Shown here piece after piece: positions 43,156-52,328 of a stretch of 64,000 nt of DNA. Source of the DNA: Paludibacteraceae bacterium (lineage in GTDB: Bacteria > Bacteroidota > Bacteroidia > Bacteroidales > Paludibacteraceae); assembly GCA_017547145.1 (NCBI GenBank), contig JAFYQJ010000011.1, positions 1-64,000 on the forward strand, read 5' to 3'. The stretch's first letter is position 1; every line of letters begins with the position of its first letter. Both the position numbers and the translations under genes were made by a program. Below the pieces are notes generated by a model. That model saw only the letters and a program-made list of their open reading frames with translations. It made no database searches and was not told the origin of the DNA.

Positions 43156-44237
43156 TGCGAAATATATTAAAATACACTTTTCTAGCCATAAATTTACTAC
43201 TCGTCATTTGCCTCGGGCTAGGTATGCTCTGCACTAAAATAAGTCCAGAAAAAAGTGCATTCTTACCTTATTTTGGCTTATTATTCCCATTCTTTGCCTT
43301 ATTAAACTTTTTTTTCTTTCTTTTTTGGATTTATTTCAAAAAATGGTTTTGCCTCATATCATTGTGTATGTTACTATTTGCCGTTCCTTATATAAAGGAC
43401 ATTTTTCCATTATCGATTTCTACTCCCCATATCTCCGAAAAGGACAAAAAAATATCTATTTTAAGTTATAATATTGCAATGTTTGGCGAAGCACGAAAAT
43501 TTGATGCTATTTTTTCTTTTATAAAAGAAAAAAATCCTGATATTGTTTGTTTACAAGAATTTGGGTTCTATAAATCTTCAAAAGATTTAGATAGAAATGT
43601 GGTTTTTAAAAAATTTAGCAAAATGTATCCATACAAACATGTTTGGTACAAAAATCAGTTTAAAAGCAAAGATTATGGGGTTGTTACTTTTTCAAAATAT
43701 CCAATAATAAACAAACAAAAAATCTTATATGACTCTAAATATAATATCAGCATCTATTCCGACATTGTTGTCGACAGTGATACAATTCGAATTTTCAACA
43801 ACCATTTAGAATCAGTAAAATTTTCTGTAAAAGAAAAAAGCGAAGTTAATCATCTAAATTCTGAAGAGTTCTTAACCCAAGAGACTTTCCAACTAACAGA
43901 ATCCTTGTTACGTAAATTAGGTTCTGCATTTAAAATCAGAGCTAAACAAGCAGACGCAGTCGCTCTTGAAATAAAGCGATCGCCTTATAAAACCATAGTT
44001 TGTGGCGATTTCAATGACATGCCTATTTCGTATACTTACAAAAAAATCAAAGGAAATATGAACGATTTGTTTGTCTCCACTGCATTTGGTTTTGACTACA
44101 CTTACCACGACATGGCAATGTTTTTACGAATCGATCACATTTTTATTTCTTCAGCATTTTCACCTATTCAATGTGAAATATTCCATACAAATTACTCCGA
44201 CCACGACCCTATTTTTGGTGAGTTTTTATTGAAATAA
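43155..44237 (+). CDS. Membrane-anchored endonuclease/exonuclease/phosphatase-fold protein
   Basis: 360 aa. Three N-terminal hydrophobic segments (about 7-25, 35-58, 62-80), then an EEP domain from about 95: ILSYNIAMFGE, DIVCLQEFG, IFNNHLESVKFS, TIVCGDFNDMPIS, and the terminal SDHDPIFGEF holding the catalytic Asp-His pair. Such proteins cleave phosphodiesters of nucleic acid, inositol or lipid; the substrate is unknown. Its last 12 bases overlap convergently with the antiporter gene. Confidence 0.88.
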   Translation: MRNILKYTFLAINLLLVICLGLGMLCTKISPEKSAFLPYFGLLFPFFALLNFFFFLFWIYFKKWFCLISLCMLLFAVPYIKDIFPLSISTPHISEKDKKISILSYNIAMFGEARKFDAIFSFIKEKNPDIVCLQEFGFYKSSKDLDRNVVFKKFSKMYPYKHVWYKNQFKSKDYGVVTFSKYPIINKQKILYDSKYNISIYSDIVVDSDTIRIFNNHLESVKFSVKEKSEVNHLNSEEFLTQETFQLTESLLRKLGSAFKIRAKQADAVALEIKRSPYKTIVCGDFNDMPISYTYKKIKGNMNDLFVSTAFGFDYTYHDMAMFLRIDHIFISSAFSPIQCEIFHTNYSDHDPIFGEFLLK

Positions 44238-46277
44238 AACCTTCTTTTCAACTTCAATATTTTCTTGCTTAGGAAAAATCAATATAGTATCAAAATCGTG
44301 GAAAAACTTACTCAAATAGTAAGGCAGTTTCCCTAACAAATTGTTATGAGTTTTTGAATTTTTACGAGCCATAAAAACCATCAACAAATCATTCTCTCGG
44401 ATAACTTTTTTGATTATGAGAAAATCTTCCCAACTAGGTAATTCTCTAAAATCAGCCGAAAGTTTTGTGTTTTTGTCTTTGCAAATTGCTTTCAAATAAT
44501 CCGCAGTTTCTTCGGTCGAGAAGAATACTATTTTTGTATTCAACTGAAGTGAAAGGTTGCGTAATCGTTTAAAACAATTAAGAAAACCCGGCTCTGTTTC
44601 TAATAAAGGAGGAATTGCCACAACAATTCTTTTAAGTGTATTAATTGGTTGTTTATTTTTTAATACAAAAACATTTTGCTCAAATTGTTGTTGTATACGA
44701 TCAGATATTTTTTCAAATAAAGTAATTGCAGAGGTTTCGGGAGAAGCTCCTAAAAATACATCGGTAATATTATTTTCTTTTATAGTATGAATTATACCAG
44801 AACCGATATTTATATCGTAACGAGTAATCGTATGCAAAAGATTATCACTTGCTGCAGCTATTTTTGCCGCCTCTTCAAGCATTTGCTGTCCCTTTTGTCG
44901 TTGCGAAAGCGTAGCCTCTGGGTCATCTATTATATTTAATGCATAAAAAGATTCTTTTCTTTTCTGTTCCTTCATCAGCAATGCTGTCTCTATAAGATTT
45001 TGACTCGTTTGCGGATTAGCAAGAGGTATTAGTACGCGATGCTCTAACTCTCTTTTATCCTCTTGAGGCGAGTCATCTTCTTTTACTAACTGTGTAGCAG
45101 CTTTTTGAGTAATAAAAGAAGAAAAAACGCATGTAATAAGAATCAAAATAATAGTTCCATTAAGAATAACTTCATTGATAACTCCAACCTGAAATCCTGC
45201 CAAAATGATAGCAAGAGTAGCTGCAGCATGTGAACTACTTAAACCTAATATAATATTTCGCTGTGCTTTCGAAAATCGAAAAGTTTTTTGAGTAATTAAA
45301 GCCGCCAACCACTTTCCCAAAATAGCAACCAAAGACAATGTAAGTGCTATTATTATAGTATTAAATCCTTGTAATAGAAGGGAAATATTTACCATCATTC
45401 CGACCGAAATAAGAAAAAACGGAATAAACAAAGAATTACCTATAAACTCAATCCTATTCATCAATGCTGAAGAGTGAGGTATATAACGATTTAAAACCAA
45501 ACCAGCTAAGAATGCTCCAATAATCGCCTCCAAGCCTGAAAGCTCTGCAATGAATGCTGCAAAAAACATTATTGATAAAGCATAAATAAAATGTGATTGC
45601 TTTTCGTTTTCGAACTTCTTGAAAAACCACGCAGAAATTTTGGGAATAACTAAAAATATTATTACCAAAAACAACGACAACGAAGCCAACATCCATAACC
45701 AATCAAAATCACCACTAGCTTTGTTTTGATCGAGTACAAATGCCAATATAAGCAATACTGCAGTGTCGGTAAAAATCGTTCCACCTATAGTAGTTGTTAC
45801 AGCCTTATTTCGAGACAAATGCATATTGCTAACTATAGGATAAGAAACTAACGTATGCGTGGAAAACATTGCAGCTGTAAGCAAACTTGCTTGCACTCCA
45901 AAGCCCAACACATAATAACAAATAGGAAAACCTATGGCTAAAGGAATTATAAAAGTAAAGAAACCAAAATAAATACTTTTGTTTTTATTCTCTTTAAATT
46001 CACGCAAATCCAAATCTAATCCTGCCAAAAACATTATATAAAGAATACCGACATTACCTAAAAGTTCAAAACTTTTGTCATTAGCAAGCAAATTTAACCC
46101 ATGCGGTCCAAAAAGAACACCAGCAAAAATAAGCCCTATGATATAAGGAAATTTTATTTTTCTAAAAACTAACGGTGCAAACAAAATAATTAATAATACT
46201 AATAAGAAAATTAGTACAGGATTTTCAAAAGGAAGAACAGAAAAATGTTCTAAAAAAGATTTTAAAAAACTATTCAT
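44226..46277 (-). CDS. CPA2 cation:proton antiporter with UspA-like tail
   Basis: 683 aa from the ATG at 46277 (MNSFLKSFLEHF); the frame opens 10 codons upstream but without family support. Twelve or thirteen hydrophobic segments span residues 15-400, with YIMFLAGLDLDLREFK and the STHTLVSYPIVSN and GAFLAGLVLNRYIPHSS motifs typical of the Kef/NapA group. From about 425 two UspA-like domains occupy the cytosol (RVLIPLANPQTSQN, RIVVAIPPLLETE) and may sense a ligand. Expected to exchange Na+ or K+ for H+ at the inner membrane. Confidence 0.88.
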   Translation of the reverse strand: MNSFLKSFLEHFSVLPFENPVLIFLLVLLIILFAPLVFRKIKFPYIIGLIFAGVLFGPHGLNLLANDKSFELLGNVGILYIMFLAGLDLDLREFKENKNKSIYFGFFTFIIPLAIGFPICYYVLGFGVQASLLTAAMFSTHTLVSYPIVSNMHLSRNKAVTTTIGGTIFTDTAVLLILAFVLDQNKASGDFDWLWMLASLSLFLVIIFLVIPKISAWFFKKFENEKQSHFIYALSIMFFAAFIAELSGLEAIIGAFLAGLVLNRYIPHSSALMNRIEFIGNSLFIPFFLISVGMMVNISLLLQGFNTIIIALTLSLVAILGKWLAALITQKTFRFSKAQRNIILGLSSSHAAATLAIILAGFQVGVINEVILNGTIILILITCVFSSFITQKAATQLVKEDDSPQEDKRELEHRVLIPLANPQTSQNLIETALLMKEQKRKESFYALNIIDDPEATLSQRQKGQQMLEEAAKIAAASDNLLHTITRYDINIGSGIIHTIKENNITDVFLGASPETSAITLFEKISDRIQQQFEQNVFVLKNKQPINTLKRIVVAIPPLLETEPGFLNCFKRLRNLSLQLNTKIVFFSTEETADYLKAICKDKNTKLSADFRELPSWEDFLIIKKVIRENDLLMVFMARKNSKTHNNLLGKLPYYLSKFFHDFDTILIFPKQENIEVEKKVLFQ

Positions 46278-46370
46278 CTCTTTTATAGGGCAATTTATAC
46301 TACACAAATGTAGGCAAAAAAAAGCCTTCTAACAAAAGAAATTAGGTGAGTTGATTGATGATATTTTTTA

Positions 46371-46378
46371 TACCTTTG
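46371..46378 (+). promoter_or_regulatory. -7 element immediately upstream of the NUDIX gene
   Basis: TACCTTTG, six bases before the ATG at 46385. The predicted start falls on or next to that ATG, so the mRNA may be leaderless or start at a later codon. Confidence 0.45.
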
Positions 46379-46384
46379 TCCGTA

Positions 46385-46927
46385 ATGGGAAATGATATTG
46401 TTTTAGGCCTAAATACTTTTCAATATTGCCCAAAATGTGGATCGGGTAATTTTTATGAGCACACAGAAAAATCTAACAAATGTGCTTCCTGTGGTTTTAT
46501 TTATTTTATGAATCCGTCGGCAGCTGTTGCTGCTTTTATTCGCAACAAAAATGGGGATATTCTACTTTGTCGCCGTGCAAAAAATCCACAAAAAGGAACA
46601 CTTGATTTGCCCGGAGGTTTTGTTGATAAAAACGAAACTGCAGAAGAGGCTATTGCTAGGGAAATCAAAGAAGAACTTGGTATTAACGTACTTAAACAAA
46701 CATACTTGTTCTCGTTTCCAAACACATATCGTTATTCAAATTTAGATATCCCAACTTTAGATTTATTTTTTGAATGCGAGGTAGATTCTATTGATGCCAT
46801 AAAAGTTGATGATGACGTTGCCTCTGCTGAATTTTATAAATTGGGCAGTTTTTGCTTAGAAGAAGTTGGACTAAACTCTATCCGCAAAGCTATCGCTTAT
46901 TATATTGCAATTAAAAATACAAAATAG
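46385..46927 (+). CDS. NUDIX hydrolase with N-terminal zinc ribbon
   Basis: 180 aa from ATG 46385 (the frame is open to 46355, but the promoter lies inside that stretch). A zinc ribbon, CPKCGSGNFYEH then CASCG (first 40 residues), is followed by the NUDIX box GGFVDKNETAEEAIAREIKE then ELG near residue 80. This two-part layout is seen in NADH pyrophosphatase-like and related pyrophosphohydrolases; the exact substrate cannot be read. The large TPR gene begins 3 bases after the stop. Confidence 0.88.
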   Translation: MGNDIVLGLNTFQYCPKCGSGNFYEHTEKSNKCASCGFIYFMNPSAAVAAFIRNKNGDILLCRRAKNPQKGTLDLPGGFVDKNETAEEAIAREIKEELGINVLKQTYLFSFPNTYRYSNLDIPTLDLFFECEVDSIDAIKVDDDVASAEFYKLGSFCLEEVGLNSIRKAIAYYIAIKNTK

Positions 46928-46930
46928 AAA

Positions 46931-49900
46931 ATGAGAAGGTTATTTTTATCATTATGCGTTTTTATTTCGATATCTGTCATTCAAGCATCTTATGCTACAA
47001 ATTCAGATAAACTTTATTATGAAGGTTACGATCTTTATTCTCAACGAAAATATACAGCTTCGCAAAATTGTTTTGAACAGTTTTTGAATACAAACACTCA
47101 TACTCTACAGCGAGGCATGGTACAAGATGCAGAATTTTACGTAGCGGCTATATCGTATATTTTAAAACAAGAGAGAGCATTTCTTTTACTAGAAAATTAT
47201 GTCTCAAAATACCCTAATTCACCATACTTAAGTCGTGCAAATTTCATGCTTGGACGCCTACGTTACGAAGAAAAAAAATACAAATATGCGTTACGCTATT
47301 ATCAAAATGTAAATGAAAAAGAATTAGACGAAAAAGAGTCTCGAGAATATTTATTTACAAAAGCTTATTGCTTACTCGAAATGAAAAAATATTCGGAAGC
47401 AAAAACAATATTTAAATCTTTGTCGGACGAGAAAAATGAATTTAGTCAAACCGCTTTATATTATTACTCTTATATTGAATACCTTCAAAAAAATAACGCT
47501 GCGGCATTAAAAGGTTTTCTTGTACTAGAGCAACTTGACGAATATGCCGACGTTGTTCCTTACTATATTGTACAAATATATTACGACGATTGCAAATACG
47601 AAAAATCATTAGAACACGGGAAACTTGTTTTAGAAAAAAATCCTAACAACCCAAATAATGCTGAAATCTACAAGATAATGGGCGAATGTGCATATCGTGG
47701 AGAAAAATATTCAGAAGCCGTTACATACCTAAAAAAATACGAAACCTTATCAAAAAAAATTCAACGTAACGCTAGTTATATGTTAGGCGTTGCTTGCTTT
47801 AAAACAAACGATTATAATTCATCAGAAATTTACTTATCAAAAGTAACATCTACTGCCGACTCTATTGCTCAAAATGCGTATTTATACTTAGGATATTGCT
47901 ATTTGAATTTAAATCAAAAAAACAAAGCAAAATTAGCATTCGAATCCGCATCAAAAATGGATTTTGACACTGCAATAAAAGAAGAAGCCCTTTACAATTA
48001 TGCACTTGCATCTTACGAAACTGCGGCTGCATTTGGAGAGTCTTTGTCCGCCTTAGAACGTTTTGTCGAAGAATTTCCTCAATCAAAATACATCGATACA
48101 ATTTACGACCACGTTGTAGCAGTTTTTTTAACAAACAAAAATTATGCTTCGGCTTATCAATCTATTTTAAAAATGAAAACTCTTACTCCACGAATGAAAG
48201 AAGTGAAAGAGTACGTTTTATTTCAACTTGGTACACAAGCTTTTGCAAAGTCCGATTTCAAAAATGCGATAAAAATGTTTTCTGCTTCTATCGAAGAATC
48301 TACTTCAAAATCATTTTCGTCTCAAGCATACTTGTGGCGTGGGGAGTCAAATTATCGTATGAAAAAGTACATTGATGCACGCAACGATTACCAAAAATTT
48401 ATTGAAAAATACCAAAAGAAAGATGAATACTTATTAGCTGATGCTTATTATGGGATCGGTTATACCTACTTCTCTGAAAAAAAATATAAAGAAGCTCAAC
48501 CTTGGTTCGACAAATTCCTAAAGAAAACAAAAGTAGAGATTTCTAATACTGCCTACTGGGACGCATTAAATCGCCTTGGCGATTGTAATTTCCATGTACG
48601 AAACTTTTCAGCTGCTCGAAATTACTATTCAAAACTAATTGACAACAATGCTAAAGGTGCCGATTATGCACTTTTCCAAAATGCGTTCATTTTGGGATTA
48701 CAAAAAAAATATTCTAACAAAATAACACTTCTCGAAAAACTTTTACAAACAATGCCAAATTCAGATTATTGTAGCAATGCTCTCTACGAAATTGGTCGTT
48801 CGTATGTTTTGTTGGAAGAAAACGAAAAAGCTATCACCACTTATAACGATGTTTTACAAAAATATCCTAAAAGTGCATTGGCACGAAAAGCCTCACTTGA
48901 AATAGGGATGCTCTATTTTAATATGACTAAATACGAGCAAGCAAAAAAAGCATATCGCAACGTAATAGAATGTTATAAAGGCAGCGATGAAGCTCAAATG
49001 GCTTTTGAAAGTTTAGAATCCTTACACGTGGAAACAAACGACGTTCCTGCATTTTTAGAATATTGTAAAACTTTAGGGAAAAATTATGTTGCAGTGATGC
49101 CTGATAGCAGAAGTGATTCTTTAAGTTTCGTTGCGGCCGAACGCATCTATATCAAAGGCGATTACAAAGACGCCATAGCTGGCTTACAACAATATTTAAA
49201 ACAATATTGTTCTTCTGAAAGCAGAAGTAATTGTATTGCATCTCGCTATTATTTAGCAGATTGCTACTATCAAACAGAACAATATGAAAAAGCTTTGTAT
49301 GAGTTTGAAACACTTATTCAACTAGATGGAAATAAATATATGGAAGAGGCTTTGATTCGTGCCGCAGAAATTACCTATAATAAACAAAATTATATCCTCT
49401 CATTAAAACACTTCAAACAACTCCAATTAACTGCAAACAATACCGAAAACAGGAATATTGCACGTTTAGGCGTTTTGCGTTGCAGTTATTTGCTAAATGA
49501 ACACGAAACGACGTTAAGTGTAGCAAATGAAATTTTAAAAACAGACCTTTCTGATTTAAATTTAGAACGTGAAGCACGTTATAATAGAGCAAAAGCATTG
49601 ATTGCTCTAAATAAAAGAGATGAAGCACAAGAAGATTTAAAACTTTTGGCAGAAGATTTATTACAAGAAACTGGAGCTGAAGCTAAATTTTTATATGCAG
49701 AATATTTCTATATGCAAGGCGACTATAAAAAATCAGAAGAAGAAATCTTTGATTTTATTAGTAAAAATACACCTTACCAATATTGGCTTGCAAAAGGCTT
49801 TGTTTTGTTATCAGATATTTATGTTGCACAAGAAGATGATTTTCAAGCAAAACAATATTTGATAAGCTTACAAGACAACTATACAGCAGAAGACTCTATA

Positions 49901-49966
49901 AAAGATTTAATCAAAGAGCGATTAGATAAAATTATTGCTCGTGAAAATACTCAAACAAATGAATAA
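46931..49966 (+). CDS. Large secreted TPR protein
   Basis: 1011 aa. A signal peptide (about 1-22, ending SYA) is followed by tetratricopeptide-type helix pairs throughout, for example LYYEGYDLYSQRKYTASQNC, YYIVQIYYDDCKYEKSLEHG, EIGRSYVLLEENEKAITTYN and ADCYYQTEQYEKALYEFETL. It should be a periplasmic or outer-membrane-associated scaffold. The next gene codes for an outer-membrane barrel protein, and this TPR-plus-barrel pair recurs in Bacteroidetes, which suggests a joint envelope job that remains undefined. Confidence 0.85.
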   Translation: MRRLFLSLCVFISISVIQASYATNSDKLYYEGYDLYSQRKYTASQNCFEQFLNTNTHTLQRGMVQDAEFYVAAISYILKQERAFLLLENYVSKYPNSPYLSRANFMLGRLRYEEKKYKYALRYYQNVNEKELDEKESREYLFTKAYCLLEMKKYSEAKTIFKSLSDEKNEFSQTALYYYSYIEYLQKNNAAALKGFLVLEQLDEYADVVPYYIVQIYYDDCKYEKSLEHGKLVLEKNPNNPNNAEIYKIMGECAYRGEKYSEAVTYLKKYETLSKKIQRNASYMLGVACFKTNDYNSSEIYLSKVTSTADSIAQNAYLYLGYCYLNLNQKNKAKLAFESASKMDFDTAIKEEALYNYALASYETAAAFGESLSALERFVEEFPQSKYIDTIYDHVVAVFLTNKNYASAYQSILKMKTLTPRMKEVKEYVLFQLGTQAFAKSDFKNAIKMFSASIEESTSKSFSSQAYLWRGESNYRMKKYIDARNDYQKFIEKYQKKDEYLLADAYYGIGYTYFSEKKYKEAQPWFDKFLKKTKVEISNTAYWDALNRLGDCNFHVRNFSAARNYYSKLIDNNAKGADYALFQNAFILGLQKKYSNKITLLEKLLQTMPNSDYCSNALYEIGRSYVLLEENEKAITTYNDVLQKYPKSALARKASLEIGMLYFNMTKYEQAKKAYRNVIECYKGSDEAQMAFESLESLHVETNDVPAFLEYCKTLGKNYVAVMPDSRSDSLSFVAAERIYIKGDYKDAIAGLQQYLKQYCSSESRSNCIASRYYLADCYYQTEQYEKALYEFETLIQLDGNKYMEEALIRAAEITYNKQNYILSLKHFKQLQLTANNTENRNIARLGVLRCSYLLNEHETTLSVANEILKTDLSDLNLEREARYNRAKALIALNKRDEAQEDLKLLAEDLLQETGAEAKFLYAEYFYMQGDYKKSEEEIFDFISKNTPYQYWLAKGFVLLSDIYVAQEDDFQAKQYLISLQDNYTAEDSIKDLIKERLDKIIARENTQTNE

Positions 49967-49979
49967 AAATTTTAAAGCA

Positions 49980-51731
49980 ATGAAAAAAATAGTTCTTTTA
50001 AATATTTTTTTGATGGTTTCATGTTTGCTTTTTGCACAAACGCAAAATGATACAACCAAGGTAGCTCGTGATGTTACAATAGAACGAGAATACAATCCTG
50101 TCATTATGGATGCAAAAAAGGTGAACCAAAATTTAGTAATTTCGGAACCTGAATTCGAGAAAAAAGAAGTGGTATATTCTCAATACAATACACCATTATA
50201 TCTAAAATCACCTTCGGTAACTATTCCACAAGCACCTCTAACCGTAATGAATAGAACAAACTATAAAAAAGGATACGCAAAATTGGCAATTGCGGTTCCA
50301 CTTAATTGGGAAATCGATTTTGCTTATCCTCTTATAAATACATCTGATTGTAAATTAAATTTTCGCATCGATCATGAAGGTCAATGGTGGAATGGTAAAA
50401 AGAAAAATTTTCGTATAGAAAACAATGCTCAAACATGGTTGCATCAACAATACTTCGACACAAAAGCAAATCTTAACTTCCAAAAAAATTTTTCTGCTTC
50501 GGAATTATACTCAAATCTCTCATACCACAATAGAGCATTTAACTATTATGGTACCACAGAAATTTTTGGAGATAAAATCTTTATAAAAGCATCAAAAACT
50601 ACAACCGCAGACTCTTTAGTTAAGCGTTATGAACGTTTTAACAATATTGATTTTAACATTGGTTATAAAGCCTTACCTTCAGCTAATTTTTATTATGATG
50701 TTCAAGCAGCCTATCATCTGTTTAGTATCCCATCTCAATTTTCCGAACACCAAATAGACGTAAAAACAGAATTTAATATACCGATTGCAAAGAATAGTTT
50801 ATCATTTAAGTTAGGGGCTGAAAACCTTTTATATTCTAAATCGAAAGAATACAACGACTCGTTACAAGAGGTATCGTCAGTTATCGAATTTTCACCAAAA
50901 TTTAATATCAAAAGAGAGCTTTATCATTTACATATTGGATTAAAATCGTTTTTCGCAATAAATAGAGGTCAATTGGTTAATATTGCTCCTGATGTTGAAT
51001 TAGAATATTACATTAATCCAAAAGTTGTTTCTTTTTATCTAGGGGTAACTGGAAATTATGAATTGAATTCATTGAGAGCGTTGTATGCAGAAAACTGTTA
51101 TCTAAACATCAACAAAAACAAAATGGATACATATACTCCTCTCGATGCTTATTTCGGATTCAAAATAAAACCTACAAGCCATTTGTTTATCGATGCATTT
51201 GTTCGCTACAAAATATTGTTAGGGCAACATTTTTTTGTAAATCAAACTTACGAGCAAATAGGGACTTCCGATATGTTGTACGCAAATACATTTGGTATTA
51301 TTGACGCGAATTGGCAAGCATTAAACGCTGGAATACATTTAAAATACAACTACAAAGACCTTTTTGATGTATTTTTCAAAGGTCAATATAATGGTTGGTA
51401 CAAAATGAAAAATACAACCGAAAGTTTTGCTTGGAATCAACCCACATTTGAAATTTCGGTTGGAGGTAATGTCAATATCACAAAAGATGTACGTCTTTCG
51501 GCAAATTACTATTTAGCCTCAAATCGTAAAGTTGCGTTGCCAAATAAAGTTGTACGCCTACGCGACATACACGACTTTAATTTATCAGCATCGTACACTT
51601 ACAATAATTGGTTAACTGCATTCTTAAAAGTAGATAATTTATTAGGTATGATACCTTCGGTTCGTTATCAAAATTGGTATGGTTACGATGTGTTAGGCTC
51701 TGTAATGGCAGGTGTAATATTCTCATTTTAA
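49980..51731 (+). CDS. Outer-membrane beta-barrel protein
   Basis: 583 aa from ATG 49980 (MKKIVLLNIFLMVSCLLFA); upstream in-frame ATGs at 49935 and 49959 overlap or abut the TPR gene. The signal peptide ends near LFAQ. A short conserved N-terminal motif, RDVTIEREYNPVIMDAKK, is typical of a barrel family often labelled TonB-dependent receptor, but no plug domain or TonB box is evident. The rest is alternating aromatic strands, ending YDVLGSVMAGVIFSF with the C-terminal Phe that BamA recognises. Confidence 0.82.
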   Translation: MKKIVLLNIFLMVSCLLFAQTQNDTTKVARDVTIEREYNPVIMDAKKVNQNLVISEPEFEKKEVVYSQYNTPLYLKSPSVTIPQAPLTVMNRTNYKKGYAKLAIAVPLNWEIDFAYPLINTSDCKLNFRIDHEGQWWNGKKKNFRIENNAQTWLHQQYFDTKANLNFQKNFSASELYSNLSYHNRAFNYYGTTEIFGDKIFIKASKTTTADSLVKRYERFNNIDFNIGYKALPSANFYYDVQAAYHLFSIPSQFSEHQIDVKTEFNIPIAKNSLSFKLGAENLLYSKSKEYNDSLQEVSSVIEFSPKFNIKRELYHLHIGLKSFFAINRGQLVNIAPDVELEYYINPKVVSFYLGVTGNYELNSLRALYAENCYLNINKNKMDTYTPLDAYFGFKIKPTSHLFIDAFVRYKILLGQHFFVNQTYEQIGTSDMLYANTFGIIDANWQALNAGIHLKYNYKDLFDVFFKGQYNGWYKMKNTTESFAWNQPTFEISVGGNVNITKDVRLSANYYLASNRKVALPNKVVRLRDIHDFNLSASYTYNNWLTAFLKVDNLLGMIPSVRYQNWYGYDVLGSVMAGVIFSF

Positions 51732-51743
51732 TAATTGAAAAGA

Positions 51744-52328
51744 ATGCTTGATGTGCATTCTCATAAAAAATTTGGTGAAAATGTAGTTCATAATGTTTCA
51801 CCAAAAGAATGGCAAGAGTTTGCAAACAAACATCCGCAACAACTTGTTTCCATTGGTATTCATCCATGGCATATAGAACAACGTTCTCTAGAAGAAGAAC
51901 TCGCTTTATTATCCTCAATTATCGAAAATGAATTAGTATTCGCCATTGGTGAAACTGGTTTAGACAAACGTTGCAACGTTCCTCTCAACTTACAAATGCA
52001 ATCACTAAATTTTCACATACAACTTTCAGAAAAACACCAAAAACCCCTTATTTTACATTGTGTGAGAGCCTATAACGAATTACAATTGTTAAAACGAAAA
52101 GTATCTCCTTCGCAACGTTGGATTATCCATGGATTTAGAGGGAATCCTTTTTTAGCAAAACAATTAATGAAAGAAGGTTTTTATTTTTCTATTGGATGGA
52201 GTTTTAATCCAGAAACAATAAAAATCTTGCCTAAAGAATTACTTTATTTTGAAACAGACGAAAGTGATGCTACAATAGAGCAAGTTTATGAAAAAGTTAT
52301 TTCTATAAAAGGGAACATCAATATTTAA
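51744..52328 (+). CDS. TatD family metal-dependent hydrolase
   Basis: 194 aa, shorter than E. coli TatD (about 260). Metal ligands are all present: LDVHSH (H-x-H) at the start, AIGETGLDKR (Glu near 72), LILHCVRAYNE (His near 107), WIIHGFRGN (His near 130) and FETDESD (Asp near 172). Possibly a deoxyribonuclease; substrate unproven. The ATG at 51744 gives the family start; a TTG at 51735 is unneeded. It is convergent with the exporter gene, overlapping by 4 bases. Confidence 0.88.
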   Translation: MLDVHSHKKFGENVVHNVSPKEWQEFANKHPQQLVSIGIHPWHIEQRSLEEELALLSSIIENELVFAIGETGLDKRCNVPLNLQMQSLNFHIQLSEKHQKPLILHCVRAYNELQLLKRKVSPSQRWIIHGFRGNPFLAKQLMKEGFYFSIGWSFNPETIKILPKELLYFETDESDATIEQVYEKVISIKGNINI

